Shown: positions 44,904 to 54,248, counted from the stretch's first letter. The stretch: 64,000 bases of DNA from Sinorhizobium sp. RAC02 (GCF_001713395.1 NZ_CP016452.1:1922001-1986000); one strand, 5' to 3'. Notes: generated by a model not told the origin, from the sequence alone. Program-made: numbers and translations.

Positions 44904-45941
44904 TCACTGGAATGCCGGCATGACATCGGCGATGAAGCGTTCAAGCGAGGCCTTCTTGCGCTCGAAGCTCATGCCGGTGTCGATCCAGAAGGAATATTCG
45001 TCGTAGCCGAGGTCTTCGTAGACCTTCAGGCGCCCGATCACCTCTTCCGCTGTGCCGATCGGCATGTTTTCACGCATCTTTTGCGGCGCCAGGTTGGGAT
45101 TGGCAGCAAGCTCTTCCTCGGAAAGGCGCTCGATGAGGCCCTGGTCGATTGGCCGCTCGTTTTTGAACCAGGCGAAGAAGTAATTGTAGTAGGTGCTGAT
45201 CTCCTTCGCGGCCCTTGCGATGTCGGCCTCGTCGGAACCGACGTAGGTGTGCTGGAGCAGCATGATCTTCGACCGCGGCATGTCCGGGGCTTTCTCGCAG
45301 GCTGCGTTGAAACGCTCCATAAGACTCGCAATTTCTGCCTCGCCATTGGCAAGCGGCGTGCACTGCACATTGCAGCCGTTCGCGACGGCGAATTCATGGC
45401 TGTTCGGATCGCGTGCCGCGACCCAGATCGGCGGATGCGGCTGTTGCACCGGCTTCGGCGCCGAGGTGGTCTTCGGGAAATTCCAGAACTTGCCGTCATG
45501 GGCATAGTCGCCGGTCCAAAGACCCTTCACGGCCGGGATCAGCTCGCGCATTCGCTGGCCGGCACTCCATGGGTCAAGACCCGGTAGAAGGCGTTCGTAC
45601 TCGAAGCTGTAAGCGCCACGCGCGACGCCGATATCGAGGCGTCCGCCGGTAATGATGTCGGTCATCGCCGCTTCGCCGGCAAGCTTGATCGGATGCCAGA
45701 AAGGCGCGATCACCGTGCCCGTGCCGAGGCGCACATTTTTCGTACGGCGCGCGAGGTCGACAATGTTGACGAAGGGGTTCGGCGCGATGGTGAAGTCCAT
45801 ACCGTGGTGCTCGCCGGTCCAGATGGCATGCATGCCGCCCTTGTCCGCGATCTCGCACAGCGCGATGAATTCCTCGTAGAGTTCCTGGTGGTTCTGGCTG
45901 GCATCCAGCCGCTCCATGTGAACGAACAGGGAAAATTTCAT
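44904..45941 (-). CDS. LLM-class flavin-dependent monooxygenase (bacterial luciferase family)
   Basis: 345 residues with the luciferase-like barrel: MKFSLFVHMERL, HAIWTGEHHGMDFTIAPNP and RLDIGVARGAYSFEYERL. Such enzymes use FMNH2 from a partner reductase to oxygenate small organic compounds (for example RutA on uracil, alkanesulfonate, EDTA or aldehyde substrates). The flavin reductase gene lies 3 bases upstream, a natural two-component pair. The substrate is unknown. Confidence 0.82.
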   Translation of the reverse strand: MKFSLFVHMERLDASQNHQELYEEFIALCEIADKGGMHAIWTGEHHGMDFTIAPNPFVNIVDLARRTKNVRLGTGTVIAPFWHPIKLAGEAAMTDIITGGRLDIGVARGAYSFEYERLLPGLDPWSAGQRMRELIPAVKGLWTGDYAHDGKFWNFPKTTSAPKPVQQPHPPIWVAARDPNSHEFAVANGCNVQCTPLANGEAEIASLMERFNAACEKAPDMPRSKIMLLQHTYVGSDEADIARAAKEISTYYNYFFAWFKNERPIDQGLIERLSEEELAANPNLAPQKMRENMPIGTAEEVIGRLKVYEDLGYDEYSFWIDTGMSFERKKASLERFIADVMPAFQ

Positions 45942-45944
45942 GGC

Positions 45945-46862
45945 TTACCCCTTTGCGGCCACGGCGTGCACGCGGCCTTTTTCCTGATTTCCGAAGTAGA
46001 CGCCGAAATTGCCGAGCGTGCTTTCCGCCCCGTACCGCTTGACGATGTCGCGCACCGCGCTGTCGGCGATCTCGGCCAGCGGTGGGGCCTGGACCGGGAA
46101 AAACCTGCCGCTCTGCGGCGTGCCTTCTCCCAATTCGCCGCGATAAACGACATGCTGGCGCCCCATCATGGTGTCTTCATAGACGGAATAGAGAAGTCCC
46201 GTCGCAAGCGTTAGCCCCGCTGTCGCCGCGATGTGATCCTCGAGAGCTTCCATCCCGTCGCCCTCGGCCTTTTCGACGAAGGGCAGCGTCCAGCCCCCCT
46301 TCCCGTCCTCGACCATCAGGATTTCACTGTTCCGCACGGCGACCGCGCCGAGAAGCAGGCTTTCGGCCGAGGCAAGCAGGCTCCTTTCAGCGAGGGCCGG
46401 TGTGAAGTAACCGCCACGGGCATAGCCGAGCCCGGTCTTTCCGCTGTTGCCGAATCCCTCGACCCGCCCGATCAGGATCACATGATCACCCGCATCGACG
46501 ACGTCGTGCGCTGCACAGTCAAACCAGGCGGCAACATCAGCAAAGACGGGCGAGCCATGCGGCCCTGGTCGCCAATCGACCGCAGCAAACCGGTCCTCGA
46601 CCGGCCGGGCAAACGTATTGGAAACGTCCTTCTGCACTTCCGACAGGATATTGACGCCAAAACCCTTGGCTTGGGTGAGCGTTGCATAGTTACGCGAGGT
46701 TTTCGCCAGGCAGACGAGAAGCAGCGGCGGGTCGAGGGAAACACTCGTGAAACTGTTGGCGGTGAAACCGATCGGCGCGCCCGCATCATCAACCGTCGTG
46801 ACGACTGTGACGCCGGTCAGGAATGCGCCGAAGGCATCGCGCAGGGCTCTCGCATCTGACAT
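45945..46862 (-). CDS. flavin reductase fused to a Nudix-like domain
   Basis: 305 residues. The N-terminal 165 residues are a flavin-reductase split barrel (FGAFLTGVTVVTTVDDAGAP, GFTANSFTSVSLDPPLLLV). The C-terminal part (about 170-300) resembles a Nudix fold, with GKGGWTLPFVEKAEGDGMEA followed by LEDHIAATAGL. The Nudix box lacks its glutamate cluster, so it is probably a binding or regulatory module. The start is at ATG 46862, behind GGAGGAG. The reductase should supply FMNH2 to the adjacent LLM monooxygenase. Confidence 0.78.
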   Translation of the reverse strand: MSDARALRDAFGAFLTGVTVVTTVDDAGAPIGFTANSFTSVSLDPPLLLVCLAKTSRNYATLTQAKGFGVNILSEVQKDVSNTFARPVEDRFAAVDWRPGPHGSPVFADVAAWFDCAAHDVVDAGDHVILIGRVEGFGNSGKTGLGYARGGYFTPALAERSLLASAESLLLGAVAVRNSEILMVEDGKGGWTLPFVEKAEGDGMEALEDHIAATAGLTLATGLLYSVYEDTMMGRQHVVYRGELGEGTPQSGRFFPVQAPPLAEIADSAVRDIVKRYGAESTLGNFGVYFGNQEKGRVHAVAAKG

Positions 46863-46898
46863 CATAATCTCCTCCATGGCCCCTGAGGACCGAGTGTT

Positions 46899-47690
46899 TC
46901 AGCTCGTTTCCAGCCAATCAGCAAGCGCGCGGTTCACCGCATTGGGCGCCGTCAGGTTCACCATATGACGGTGTCCCTCGATCACCACGGCTCGTCCTCG
47001 GCGAGCTGCGGCGGCCATGTCCCGCGCCATGACGGTGGTCGAATTCAAGTCTCCATCCCCCGTCAGGAAAAGCGACGGGCATTCAATCTGGGGCCAACAG
47101 TCCGCATAAACGGCGTCTCCGCTGGCAAAGGCGGCGTAAGCCGCAGCATAGCCGGCCGGATCGACGGCCTGCAGCAGATCGCGCACAAGTGCATAGGCTT
47201 CAGTGCTCTCTTCATCCGCAGAGAACCAGCGCGAAAGCGGTGCCACCCGGTCGAACGCGCCGGAGCCGATCTCGCGCGCCCGCGCCTCCACGGCCGTGCG
47301 TGCATCGGTTCCGCGACGATGCACGCCGTTCAATAGCGCTACACGCCGAACCATCGCCGGCGCCGTCGCAACAATGCCGCTTGCAATCAACGCTCCCATC
47401 GAGTGGCCCGCGACATTCACCGGCTCCCCTGCCACTTCCTCCAGAAAGCGCCGAAACCATCCGACATAGAGAGACAAACCAGGAGCACCCTCCAGTGCCT
47501 CCGAAAAGCCGTGACCGGGAAGATCGACCGCGATCACACGAAAACGGTCCGCCAGCTGATCTATCTGCGGCTGCCATGCCTCGATGCGCATGCCGACGCC
47601 GTGGATGAGAACGAGGGTCTCACGGCCCTCGCCCCGTTCCAGATAGGCTGCGCCTGACGACGTCTTACACCGCGGCAGGGTTTGCAACAT
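46899..47690 (-). CDS. alpha/beta hydrolase
   Basis: 263 residues with the alpha/beta hydrolase fold: oxyanion segment VLIHGVG (28-34), nucleophile Ser97 in GHSMG, an acid in TGDGDLNS and a histidine in EGHRHMVNL near 240. The start at 47690 overlaps the end of the DUF1185 gene by 26 bases. In Rut-type pathways a similar hydrolase acts after the monooxygenase. Here it may hydrolyse the oxygenation product. Confidence 0.8.
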   Translation of the reverse strand: MLQTLPRCKTSSGAAYLERGEGRETLVLIHGVGMRIEAWQPQIDQLADRFRVIAVDLPGHGFSEALEGAPGLSLYVGWFRRFLEEVAGEPVNVAGHSMGALIASGIVATAPAMVRRVALLNGVHRRGTDARTAVEARAREIGSGAFDRVAPLSRWFSADEESTEAYALVRDLLQAVDPAGYAAAYAAFASGDAVYADCWPQIECPSLFLTGDGDLNSTTVMARDMAAAARRGRAVVIEGHRHMVNLTAPNAVNRALADWLETS

Positions 47691-48264
47691 CGTGGCCCAG
47701 CTCCTTGAGGTCCTGGTACCGGTCGCCGATGCGGTGATGCGGGCGGCCGCCAACGGAAGCGCCAAGTGCGATGACGATCTCGTCCGCGGCAGGCGCATCC
47801 GGGATCGCGCATTGAATGGTCAGGTAGTGCGAGCGACGTCCTTCGTCATTCTTGTCCATCAGCGGGATCATGACGGGAGCGTTCGCCGGACCGCGCGTGT
47901 TGCAGAACGCGAGGTAGGACTTCGCACCAACCGCGCTGCGATAGTGATTGCCGAAACGAAGCGTGTGGATCAGGGCGGAGGCGTGCTCGACTTCACCATC
48001 GAGGCCAACGACCGCCGACTTGCCATAGGCTTCAACAACGTCGCCGGAGCCGGCTTCATCGATGATCATCTTGGTCAGAAGCTCGCCGAGAATGGGAGCG
48101 ACGGCATGAATCTCCGGCTTCAGGTCCTCAACGAAGCCGCGACCCGCCCAGGGGTTTTTCACGACGGCCATCGCGGCGATCAGCTTGAGCGGCTTGGCCG
48201 CTTCCTTGCCGCCCTCCACGAATGTCGTTTCCACATGAAGCAGCGTTTTCCGGACCAGCGTCAC
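47665..48264 (-). CDS. amino acid synthesis family protein (DUF1185)
   Basis: 199 residues. Segments such as NPWAGRGFVEDLKPEIHAVA, GKSAVVGLDGEVEHASALIH and IPDAPAADEIVIALGASVGG are typical of the DUF1185 family, whose database name 'amino acid synthesis' is not backed by a known reaction. It is the first gene of the minus-strand operon opposite the GntR regulator. A good ribosome-binding site (AGGAGGAT) precedes it. Confidence 0.75.
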   Translation of the reverse strand: MTLVRKTLLHVETTFVEGGKEAAKPLKLIAAMAVVKNPWAGRGFVEDLKPEIHAVAPILGELLTKMIIDEAGSGDVVEAYGKSAVVGLDGEVEHASALIHTLRFGNHYRSAVGAKSYLAFCNTRGPANAPVMIPLMDKNDEGRRSHYLTIQCAIPDAPAADEIVIALGASVGGRPHHRIGDRYQDLKELGHDVANPAAV

Positions 48265-48299
48265 CGAGGCATCCTCCTGTCTTTAATCTGCTCATATCT

Positions 48300-48309
48300 T
48301 GGTATACCA
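48300..48309. promoter_or_regulatory. perfect palindrome TGGTATACCA, candidate FCD-GntR operator
   Basis: The palindrome sits between the DUF1185 gene and the divergent GntR gene. FCD-type GntR proteins commonly bind T-x-G-T-A-T-A-C-x-A sites, so this fits well. A second inverted repeat, CAGACAA (48311-48317) with TTGTCTG (48330-48336), lies next to it. Confidence 0.65.
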
Positions 48310-48353
48310 TCAGACAAAGTGTCAACCCATTGTCTGGAAGTTTTTTTGCAGCT

Positions 48354-49046
48354 ATGAATGAGAACATGACAAAGAGCCTGGAAAACCTTGCGGCCCTCCG
48401 CATCGAAACCCCGCCCGCAACACTTCGGGAAATCGCGCTCGACCGCATGCGTCGCGCCATCATCGGTGGCCTGTTTGAGCCGGGCGAACGCCTCGTTGAA
48501 CGAACGCTGTGCGACCAACTTGGCGTGTCCCGATCCGTCATCCGGGAAGTTATCCGCCATCTCGAGGCCGAGGGCCTCGTCGAAATGCTGGCAAAGCAAG
48601 GCCCGATCGTTGCAACGCTCAACTGGGATGACGCCCGGCAGATCTATGAGATCCGCGCGGCGCTGGAATCGACGGCCGTTGCCGATTGCGCGAGGATCGC
48701 CGGGCCGGAGGTCAAGGCTAAACTGCGCAAGGCAATGAACGAATTGGAGCGGACATCGAAGCAGAACTCCCCTGTCGGCGTGCTTGATGCCACGACGGAA
48801 TTCTACAAGGTCGTTTTCGAAGCTGGCGGCAACAACATTGCCTGGGAAATCGTCAGCCGACTGAACAGCCGCATCTCGCGCTTGCGCGTCATGACATTAT
48901 CGACATCGAACCGCATGGCATCGGGGCCATCGCAGATAAGGGAGATTTTCGCAGCGATCGAGGCGAACAACCCGGATGCGGCAGCATCCGCCTGCCGAAA
49001 ACATGTCGGAGCCGCGGCTGCAATTGCCAAAACAATACTAGCTTGA
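48354..49046 (+). CDS. GntR-family regulator, FCD subgroup
   Basis: 230 residues: GntR winged helix at about 20-85 (GERLVERTLCDQLGVSRSVI) and an FCD ligand domain (about 95-225) with DATTEFYKVVFEAGGN and the metal-binding-type histidine in RKHVGAA. A second in-frame ATG at 48366 is an alternative start. It is divergent from the 48264-39261 operon and probably represses it, with an organic acid of the pathway as ligand. Confidence 0.82.
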   Translation: MNENMTKSLENLAALRIETPPATLREIALDRMRRAIIGGLFEPGERLVERTLCDQLGVSRSVIREVIRHLEAEGLVEMLAKQGPIVATLNWDDARQIYEIRAALESTAVADCARIAGPEVKAKLRKAMNELERTSKQNSPVGVLDATTEFYKVVFEAGGNNIAWEIVSRLNSRISRLRVMTLSTSNRMASGPSQIREIFAAIEANNPDAAASACRKHVGAAAAIAKTILA

Positions 49047-49079
49047 CGTTGGGATGCCACGGATTGAGATCTGGACGTG

Positions 49080-49889
49080 CTACAGTTGCCGATGGATCGG
49101 CAGGACGCCTTCGACCAGGCGTCGCGTCGCCTCGTCGCGCCCTGCTCGGCCAAGTTCATTCGACGCAAAACTGTCCACCAAACGCCCCTCGTTCATGACC
49201 AGAATGCGCTCGCAGAAGGACTGGATGACACCGAGATTGTGGCCAATGAACAGGTAGGTCAGGCCGAACTCGTGCTTGATTTCACGCAGCAGATCGAGGA
49301 TCTGCGCCTGGATCGACACGTCGAGCGCCGATGTCGGCTCGTCTAGAATGACGAAGCGGGCCTTCACGCCGAGCGTCCGGGCGATATTGATGCGCTGTCT
49401 CTGCCCGCCTGAAAATGCATGCGGAAAAAGCCTGGCATCCTCCCCACGAAGCCCCACGCGTTCAAGGAGGCGCAAGGTTTCCCACTCCGCGTCTTTCCGG
49501 GACGAAACGATCCCGAGACTGAGCATCGGTTCGGCGATCTGCACGCCAATCCGGCGGCGCGGGTTCAGCGATGCGGACGTATCCTGCGGCACAAGCTGGA
49601 TATGGCGGCGATAGGCAAGCCGGTCCCTATCCGCGAGCCCCGAGAGATTGACGCCGTCGAACATGATGCTTCCGGAATCCGCACGCTCAAGTCCGGTCAG
49701 GATGCGGGCAATCGTGGACTTGCCGGAACCGGAGCCACCGATAAGGCCAACGGTTTCGCCATCACCAATCGAAAAGGCAACATCGTCGACAGCCGCCACG
49801 CTCCGGCGCACGCGTCGAAACAGGCCCCGCCCGATTTCGAACGTCCGGCGGAGGTCGCGCACATCGATCAAGGGGACTTCAACGGCCAT
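49080..49889 (-). CDS. peptide/nickel-type ABC transporter ATPase (DppF/OppF-like)
   Basis: 269 residues. Walker A GGSGSGKST, signature FSGGQRQRINIARTL, Walker B FVILDEP and D-loop SALD. The start at 49889 is chosen because upstream codons run into the neighbouring ATPase gene. It is the last gene of the 54138-49080 importer operon. Confidence 0.85.
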   Translation of the reverse strand: MAVEVPLIDVRDLRRTFEIGRGLFRRVRRSVAAVDDVAFSIGDGETVGLIGGSGSGKSTIARILTGLERADSGSIMFDGVNLSGLADRDRLAYRRHIQLVPQDTSASLNPRRRIGVQIAEPMLSLGIVSSRKDAEWETLRLLERVGLRGEDARLFPHAFSGGQRQRINIARTLGVKARFVILDEPTSALDVSIQAQILDLLREIKHEFGLTYLFIGHNLGVIQSFCERILVMNEGRLVDSFASNELGRAGRDEATRRLVEGVLPIHRQL

Positions 49890-49911
49890 TCTGTCAGGAT
49901 CCCCGCGGTTT

Positions 49912-50727
49912 TCAGGAGATGAGATCGAGCTGCGGGACAGCGGCAATGAGACTGCGGCTATAGGCTTCCTTCGGCGCTTCGAGCACGCGGCGTGTCGGCC
50001 CCTCCTCGACGATGCGTCCCCTATGCATGACCGCGACGCGCTTGCTGAGATACGACACCACGCCGAAGTCATGCGTGATGACGATGATGGCCGTGCCGAA
50101 TTCTGTGTTGATGTCGCGGAGCAGGTTCAACACCTGCAACTGCGTTATCGTATCGAGCGCCGTCGTCGGCTCGTCGGCAATGAGCAAGCGCGGCCGGCTG
50201 CTGATCGCCATGGCGATGACGACGCGCTGGCGCATCCCGCCGCTGAGATTGTGCGGATAGGATGAGAGCACGCGCTCGACGTCAGCGATGCCCACTTTGA
50301 CCAGCCATTCGCCAGCGTCGACCAGCGCCTGCCGCCGGCCCACGCCATTGCGGAAGGCGATCATGTCCAAAAGTTGGCTGCCGATCGTGTGGACCGGGTT
50401 GAGCGAGGTCAGCGAGTTCTGTGTGATGAACGCGATATCCTTGCGCAGGACACGTCGCCGTGTGTCGCGGGAATGCAGAAGATCCTCGGCATCGAAACGG
50501 ATGCTTCCGGCCGATACGCGCATGATGTTGGCAGGCAGGAGGCCGAGCACGGCGGACACGGTCACGCTCTTGCCGCTGCCGGATTCTCCGACGATGGCCA
50601 GGATATCGGTGGGCTGAACGCTGAGATCGATCGTGTCCAGAATGCGCCGGCTGCCCGAGCGCCCCAACAGTTCGACGCTCAGTCCCGCAATGTCGAGCAA
50701 CGGCGTGGCCGTGGGATCTGTGCTCAT
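49912..50727 (-). CDS. peptide/nickel-type ABC transporter ATPase (DppD/OppD-like)
   Basis: 271 residues. Walker A GESGSGKSV, signature LSGGMRQRVVIAMAI, Walker B LLIADEP and D-loop TALD. It starts 4 bases after the permease gene and pairs with the DppF-like ATPase as a heterodimer. Confidence 0.85.
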   Translation of the reverse strand: MSTDPTATPLLDIAGLSVELLGRSGSRRILDTIDLSVQPTDILAIVGESGSGKSVTVSAVLGLLPANIMRVSAGSIRFDAEDLLHSRDTRRRVLRKDIAFITQNSLTSLNPVHTIGSQLLDMIAFRNGVGRRQALVDAGEWLVKVGIADVERVLSSYPHNLSGGMRQRVVIAMAISSRPRLLIADEPTTALDTITQLQVLNLLRDINTEFGTAIIVITHDFGVVSYLSKRVAVMHRGRIVEEGPTRRVLEAPKEAYSRSLIAAVPQLDLIS

Positions 50728-50731
50728 GCGG

Positions 50732-51601
50732 TCAGCCCTGCTGCGGATCGAGGATGTCGCGCAGCCCGCTGCCCAGCCAGTTGAAGGCAAGCGACGTGAC
50801 GATGATAGCGATGCCGGCTGCGAGCACGACATGGGGCGCACCCTGCGCAAACACTTCGACGCCCTCGACCGTCATCCGTCCCCAGTCCGCGTTGGGCGGC
50901 TGGATGCCCAGGCCAAGAAAGCTCAATCCCGAGGAAAAACCGATCATCGGGCCGATTAGGGTCGTGGCGTAAACGATCGAAGGCGAGACGACATTGGGCA
51001 AAAGTTCCTTGAAGAGGATTCGGCTGCGGCTTGCTCCGAGCAGCCGCGCCGTCTCCAGATAGCCCTTGCCGATTTCCCCAACGACGGCGCCGTAGACGAT
51101 GCGCGTCATGTAGGGCACGAGAGAAATTGTGATCGTCACGATGATTGTCGTGAGACCCGGCCCGAGGAGCGAGACTGTGGCGATTGCAAAGAGGATCATC
51201 GGAAAGGCAAACAGCGCGTCGATCACCCGCATGATCAGTCCGCCCAGAAAAGACGACGTGTAGCCAGCGAGAAGGCCAAGGACCAGGCTGATGGCGAGTG
51301 CTGCAGCGACAGGCACTATGCCAGCGATCAGGGAAGGACGCGCGCCCCAGAGGAGACGGCTCAAAACGTCTCGGCCCTGCGCGTCGAGACCCAGCAAATG
51401 GCCTTCCGTTCCCGGTGGCAGCAGGCGCAGCGCGCCGTCTCCGTAAAGTGGATCGAATGGCGCGACCCACGGTGCCAGAAGCGCGGCTACGACGACAAAC
51501 GCAATCACAACAAGCGCAACAGCGGTGCGGCCGAGCCGGAAGCCGGCGCCGAAAACCGGACGGCGGTTGGGTGCCGGCAACGGCGAAGGGGCCATAGTCA
51601 C
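50732..51601 (-). CDS. peptide/nickel-type ABC transporter permease (DppC-like)
   Basis: 289 residues with about six membrane segments and the EAA-type stretch GKGYLETARLLGASRSRILF. The GTG at 51601 has GGAGGG at good spacing; an ATG two codons later is the alternative. It overlaps the last base of the DppB-like gene. Confidence 0.83.
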   Translation of the reverse strand: MTMAPSPLPAPNRRPVFGAGFRLGRTAVALVVIAFVVVAALLAPWVAPFDPLYGDGALRLLPPGTEGHLLGLDAQGRDVLSRLLWGARPSLIAGIVPVAAALAISLVLGLLAGYTSSFLGGLIMRVIDALFAFPMILFAIATVSLLGPGLTTIIVTITISLVPYMTRIVYGAVVGEIGKGYLETARLLGASRSRILFKELLPNVVSPSIVYATTLIGPMIGFSSGLSFLGLGIQPPNADWGRMTVEGVEVFAQGAPHVVLAAGIAIIVTSLAFNWLGSGLRDILDPQQG

Positions 51602-52548
51602 TACAGTGCCCTCCGCGGGTTGAGCCAGACAAGCACCATGTCCACGACAAGGTTGATCGCAACGAATGTCGTGGCGATCATCAGGACGCCCGCCTGGATA
51701 ACAGCGACGTCACCGGCCGTAATGGCATTGAAGAGCTGTGCGCTGATGCCCGGCCAGGCAAAGACCGCCTCGACGAAGATGACGCCGCCGAACAGCGTGC
51801 CGAACTGCAGGCCACCGACGCTGACGATCGGCGGGAGGATGTTGCGCCAGACCTGCTTGCGGAAAATGCGGAACGAGGACATGCCGGCCGCCTGAGCGAT
51901 CTTCACATAATCGGATGCCAGCACGTCGATCACCGCACCGCGCACCAGCCGGGCTATGATGGAAATCGCCAGTACCGAGGCCGCAATCGACGGCAGGACA
52001 AGATGCGCCAGAAGATCGAGGTTGGAGCCCCGTGCCCGCATGTTGCGCATGCCGGAGGACGGAAGCCAGCCGAGCTCGCGGGCAAAGATCCAGATCAGGA
52101 TGAGACCAAGCCAGAAGACCGGCGTTGCCGCCAGAACCTCCGTAATGAACATGAGAACCTTGTCGAGCAGGCGCCCCGCCCGAAAACCGGAGGTGACCCC
52201 GATGGCCACACCGAACAGAAGCGAGAGGAAGAGGCTGGATAGGGCGAGGATCAGCGTATTGCCGAAGGCGGGAAGCAGGATCGACATCGCCGGAACCTGC
52301 GTGCTGATCGAACGGCCGAAATCACCATGGACCACACGCCACAGCCAGGCACCATACTGCTCGTGGAATGGCAGATCGAGTCCAAGCCTTGCCCGCATGT
52401 CCGCGATCTGCTCGGCCGTCGCCGACTGGCCGAGCAACGTCTTCACCGGATCACCCGGGGAAAGATAGACTATCAGGAAGACCACGAAGGTGACAGCCGC
52501 CAGCACAAGAATGGCGGCTGTCAGTCTTCTGAGGAAAAAAGCAATCAT
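51601..52548 (-). CDS. peptide/nickel-type ABC transporter permease (DppB-like)
   Basis: 315 residues with about six membrane segments, the N-terminal pattern LSPGDPVKTLLGQSATAEQI and the EAA-type stretch VLASDYVKIAQAAGMSSFRI. It follows the binding-protein gene by 18 bases. Confidence 0.85.
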   Translation of the reverse strand: MIAFFLRRLTAAILVLAAVTFVVFLIVYLSPGDPVKTLLGQSATAEQIADMRARLGLDLPFHEQYGAWLWRVVHGDFGRSISTQVPAMSILLPAFGNTLILALSSLFLSLLFGVAIGVTSGFRAGRLLDKVLMFITEVLAATPVFWLGLILIWIFARELGWLPSSGMRNMRARGSNLDLLAHLVLPSIAASVLAISIIARLVRGAVIDVLASDYVKIAQAAGMSSFRIFRKQVWRNILPPIVSVGGLQFGTLFGGVIFVEAVFAWPGISAQLFNAITAGDVAVIQAGVLMIATTFVAINLVVDMVLVWLNPRRAL

Positions 52549-52566
52549 TGTCTGTCCGGACAGCCG

Positions 52567-54138
52567 TTACTTTTCTGCCAGCCAGACCTTTTTCAGGTCG
52601 TACCAAGCCTGGGCGGGTGACGCGAAGTCGCGAACGTTTTTGCCGACCGCGTAGTGTGTGCGCTCGAGGAAAAGCGGTATCTTGCCGACATCTTCGGCAA
52701 TGATACGGTTCGCTTCCCGCCAGTTGGCAACCTCCTGGGCTGGATCGGTTGCGGCAATCGCCTTCGAAACGGCGGCGTCGAACGCCTCGCTCTTGTAGCC
52801 GCCGGTGTTTGAGCCGCTGTTGCTGTTGCCGACGATCGACAGCCAGTAGGGCGTCAGAAAACCCCATTCCATCGAGCTGAAGCCGACATCGGCACCCGGC
52901 GTGCGTTCCTGCGCCAGGAAGCTGTTCCAGTCATAGGAACGGATGTTAAGATTGATACCGACCTTGGCCGCATCGCGCTGAACCCATTCGGCAACAGCTT
53001 CGCCACCGGCATAGATGCTGATCGTTGCGCTCACGCCCTTCTCAAGTCCGGCTTCCTTCAGAAGCGCCTTCGATTTTTCCGGATCGAAATTGTAGTCACG
53101 GAACGCGGGATCGAAAGCCGCACTGCCGGGAACGAGTACGCTGTATCCCGGGCTGGCCGTGCCCTTCAGAAGGTCACGGGCCAGCGCTTCGCGGTCGATT
53201 GCATGGACAAGCGCCTGACGAACCCGGACATCCTTGAAAGCCTCGTTGGCGAAGTTGACGTTGTAGTAGTAGATCGAGGGGATGCTGACGTTCGGAACGT
53301 CGAAACCTTCGCCCTTCAGGCGTTCCACGGCATCACGCGGCGGCCAGGAGATGAGATCCACCTCACCGGTCTCGAGTGCTGCAACACGTGCATTGCCGTC
53401 CGGAATGGGGCGAAAGACGATGCGGTCGAGATAAGGTTTCTCGCCCCAATAGTCGTCGAAACGCTCGATCTCGACCGACTGGCCGCGAATGCGCTCGACG
53501 AACTTGTACGGGCCTGTTCCCGTCGGATGCTCCACCACGCCGTCATTTCCGTACTTGCGGATCGATTCCGGGCTCGCGATGAGGCCTGTGCCGCCGGATC
53601 CCTGCGCAAGAAGCCGCAGAAGTGGGCTGAAGGGCTGCTTGAATGTCAGGACGACGGTAGATGCGTCCGGCGTCTCCACCTTGTCGAGATGGATGTAGGT
53701 GTTGCGGACATTGACCGCCGTCACTTCATCGTAGAATTCGAAGGAAGGATCCCATGCGCGCCGGACGTTGAAGGCCACCGCTTCGGCATTGAAGTCTGTG
53801 CCGTCATGAAATTTTACGCCCTGACGCAGCTTGAAGGTATAGACCTTGCCATCGGGCGAGATCGTCCACGACTCCGCCAGCGCCGGGATGATGGTTGGGG
53901 AAGGCTCATCATTGCCAGATTTCGAGAGATCTTCGGAAACGAGCGCATCGAAAATGTGGCGCGTGATCCGGAACGTCTCCCAACCCAACTGTCGGCCGGG
54001 GTCAAGCTGCGTGATCTCTGCATTCTGGGCAACGACCAGCGTCCCGCCATATTTGTCATCCTCGCCGGCATAGGCGGCATATGAATAAGTGGCAGCGACC
54101 AAAGATACGCCTGCGGCTAGAGTTGGAAATAATTTCAT
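52567..54138 (-). CDS. ABC transporter substrate-binding protein, family 5
   Basis: 523 residues with a signal peptide (MKLFPTLAAGVSLVAATYSY, cleavage near residue 25). The mature protein has family 5 traits: PALAESWTISPDGKVYTFKL, FKQPFSPLLRLLAQGSGGTG and the DRIVFRPIPDGNARVAALE region. Family 5 receptors bind peptides, nickel chelates, glutathione and other organic ligands. The adjacent monooxygenase genes suggest a sulfur compound, but nothing in the sequence fixes it. It is the first gene of its importer operon. Confidence 0.85.
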   Translation of the reverse strand: MKLFPTLAAGVSLVAATYSYAAYAGEDDKYGGTLVVAQNAEITQLDPGRQLGWETFRITRHIFDALVSEDLSKSGNDEPSPTIIPALAESWTISPDGKVYTFKLRQGVKFHDGTDFNAEAVAFNVRRAWDPSFEFYDEVTAVNVRNTYIHLDKVETPDASTVVLTFKQPFSPLLRLLAQGSGGTGLIASPESIRKYGNDGVVEHPTGTGPYKFVERIRGQSVEIERFDDYWGEKPYLDRIVFRPIPDGNARVAALETGEVDLISWPPRDAVERLKGEGFDVPNVSIPSIYYYNVNFANEAFKDVRVRQALVHAIDREALARDLLKGTASPGYSVLVPGSAAFDPAFRDYNFDPEKSKALLKEAGLEKGVSATISIYAGGEAVAEWVQRDAAKVGINLNIRSYDWNSFLAQERTPGADVGFSSMEWGFLTPYWLSIVGNSNSGSNTGGYKSEAFDAAVSKAIAATDPAQEVANWREANRIIAEDVGKIPLFLERTHYAVGKNVRDFASPAQAWYDLKKVWLAEK

Positions 54139-54248
54139 GATGATAAGCCCTCTCAACGAATTATGCGCATCGCGTCGCCTGCGATGACATCAAGTTGGTG
54201 GCCACTGTAGCGGCCCAATCGAGGCATTCCAGAAATTAAATTATTAAA

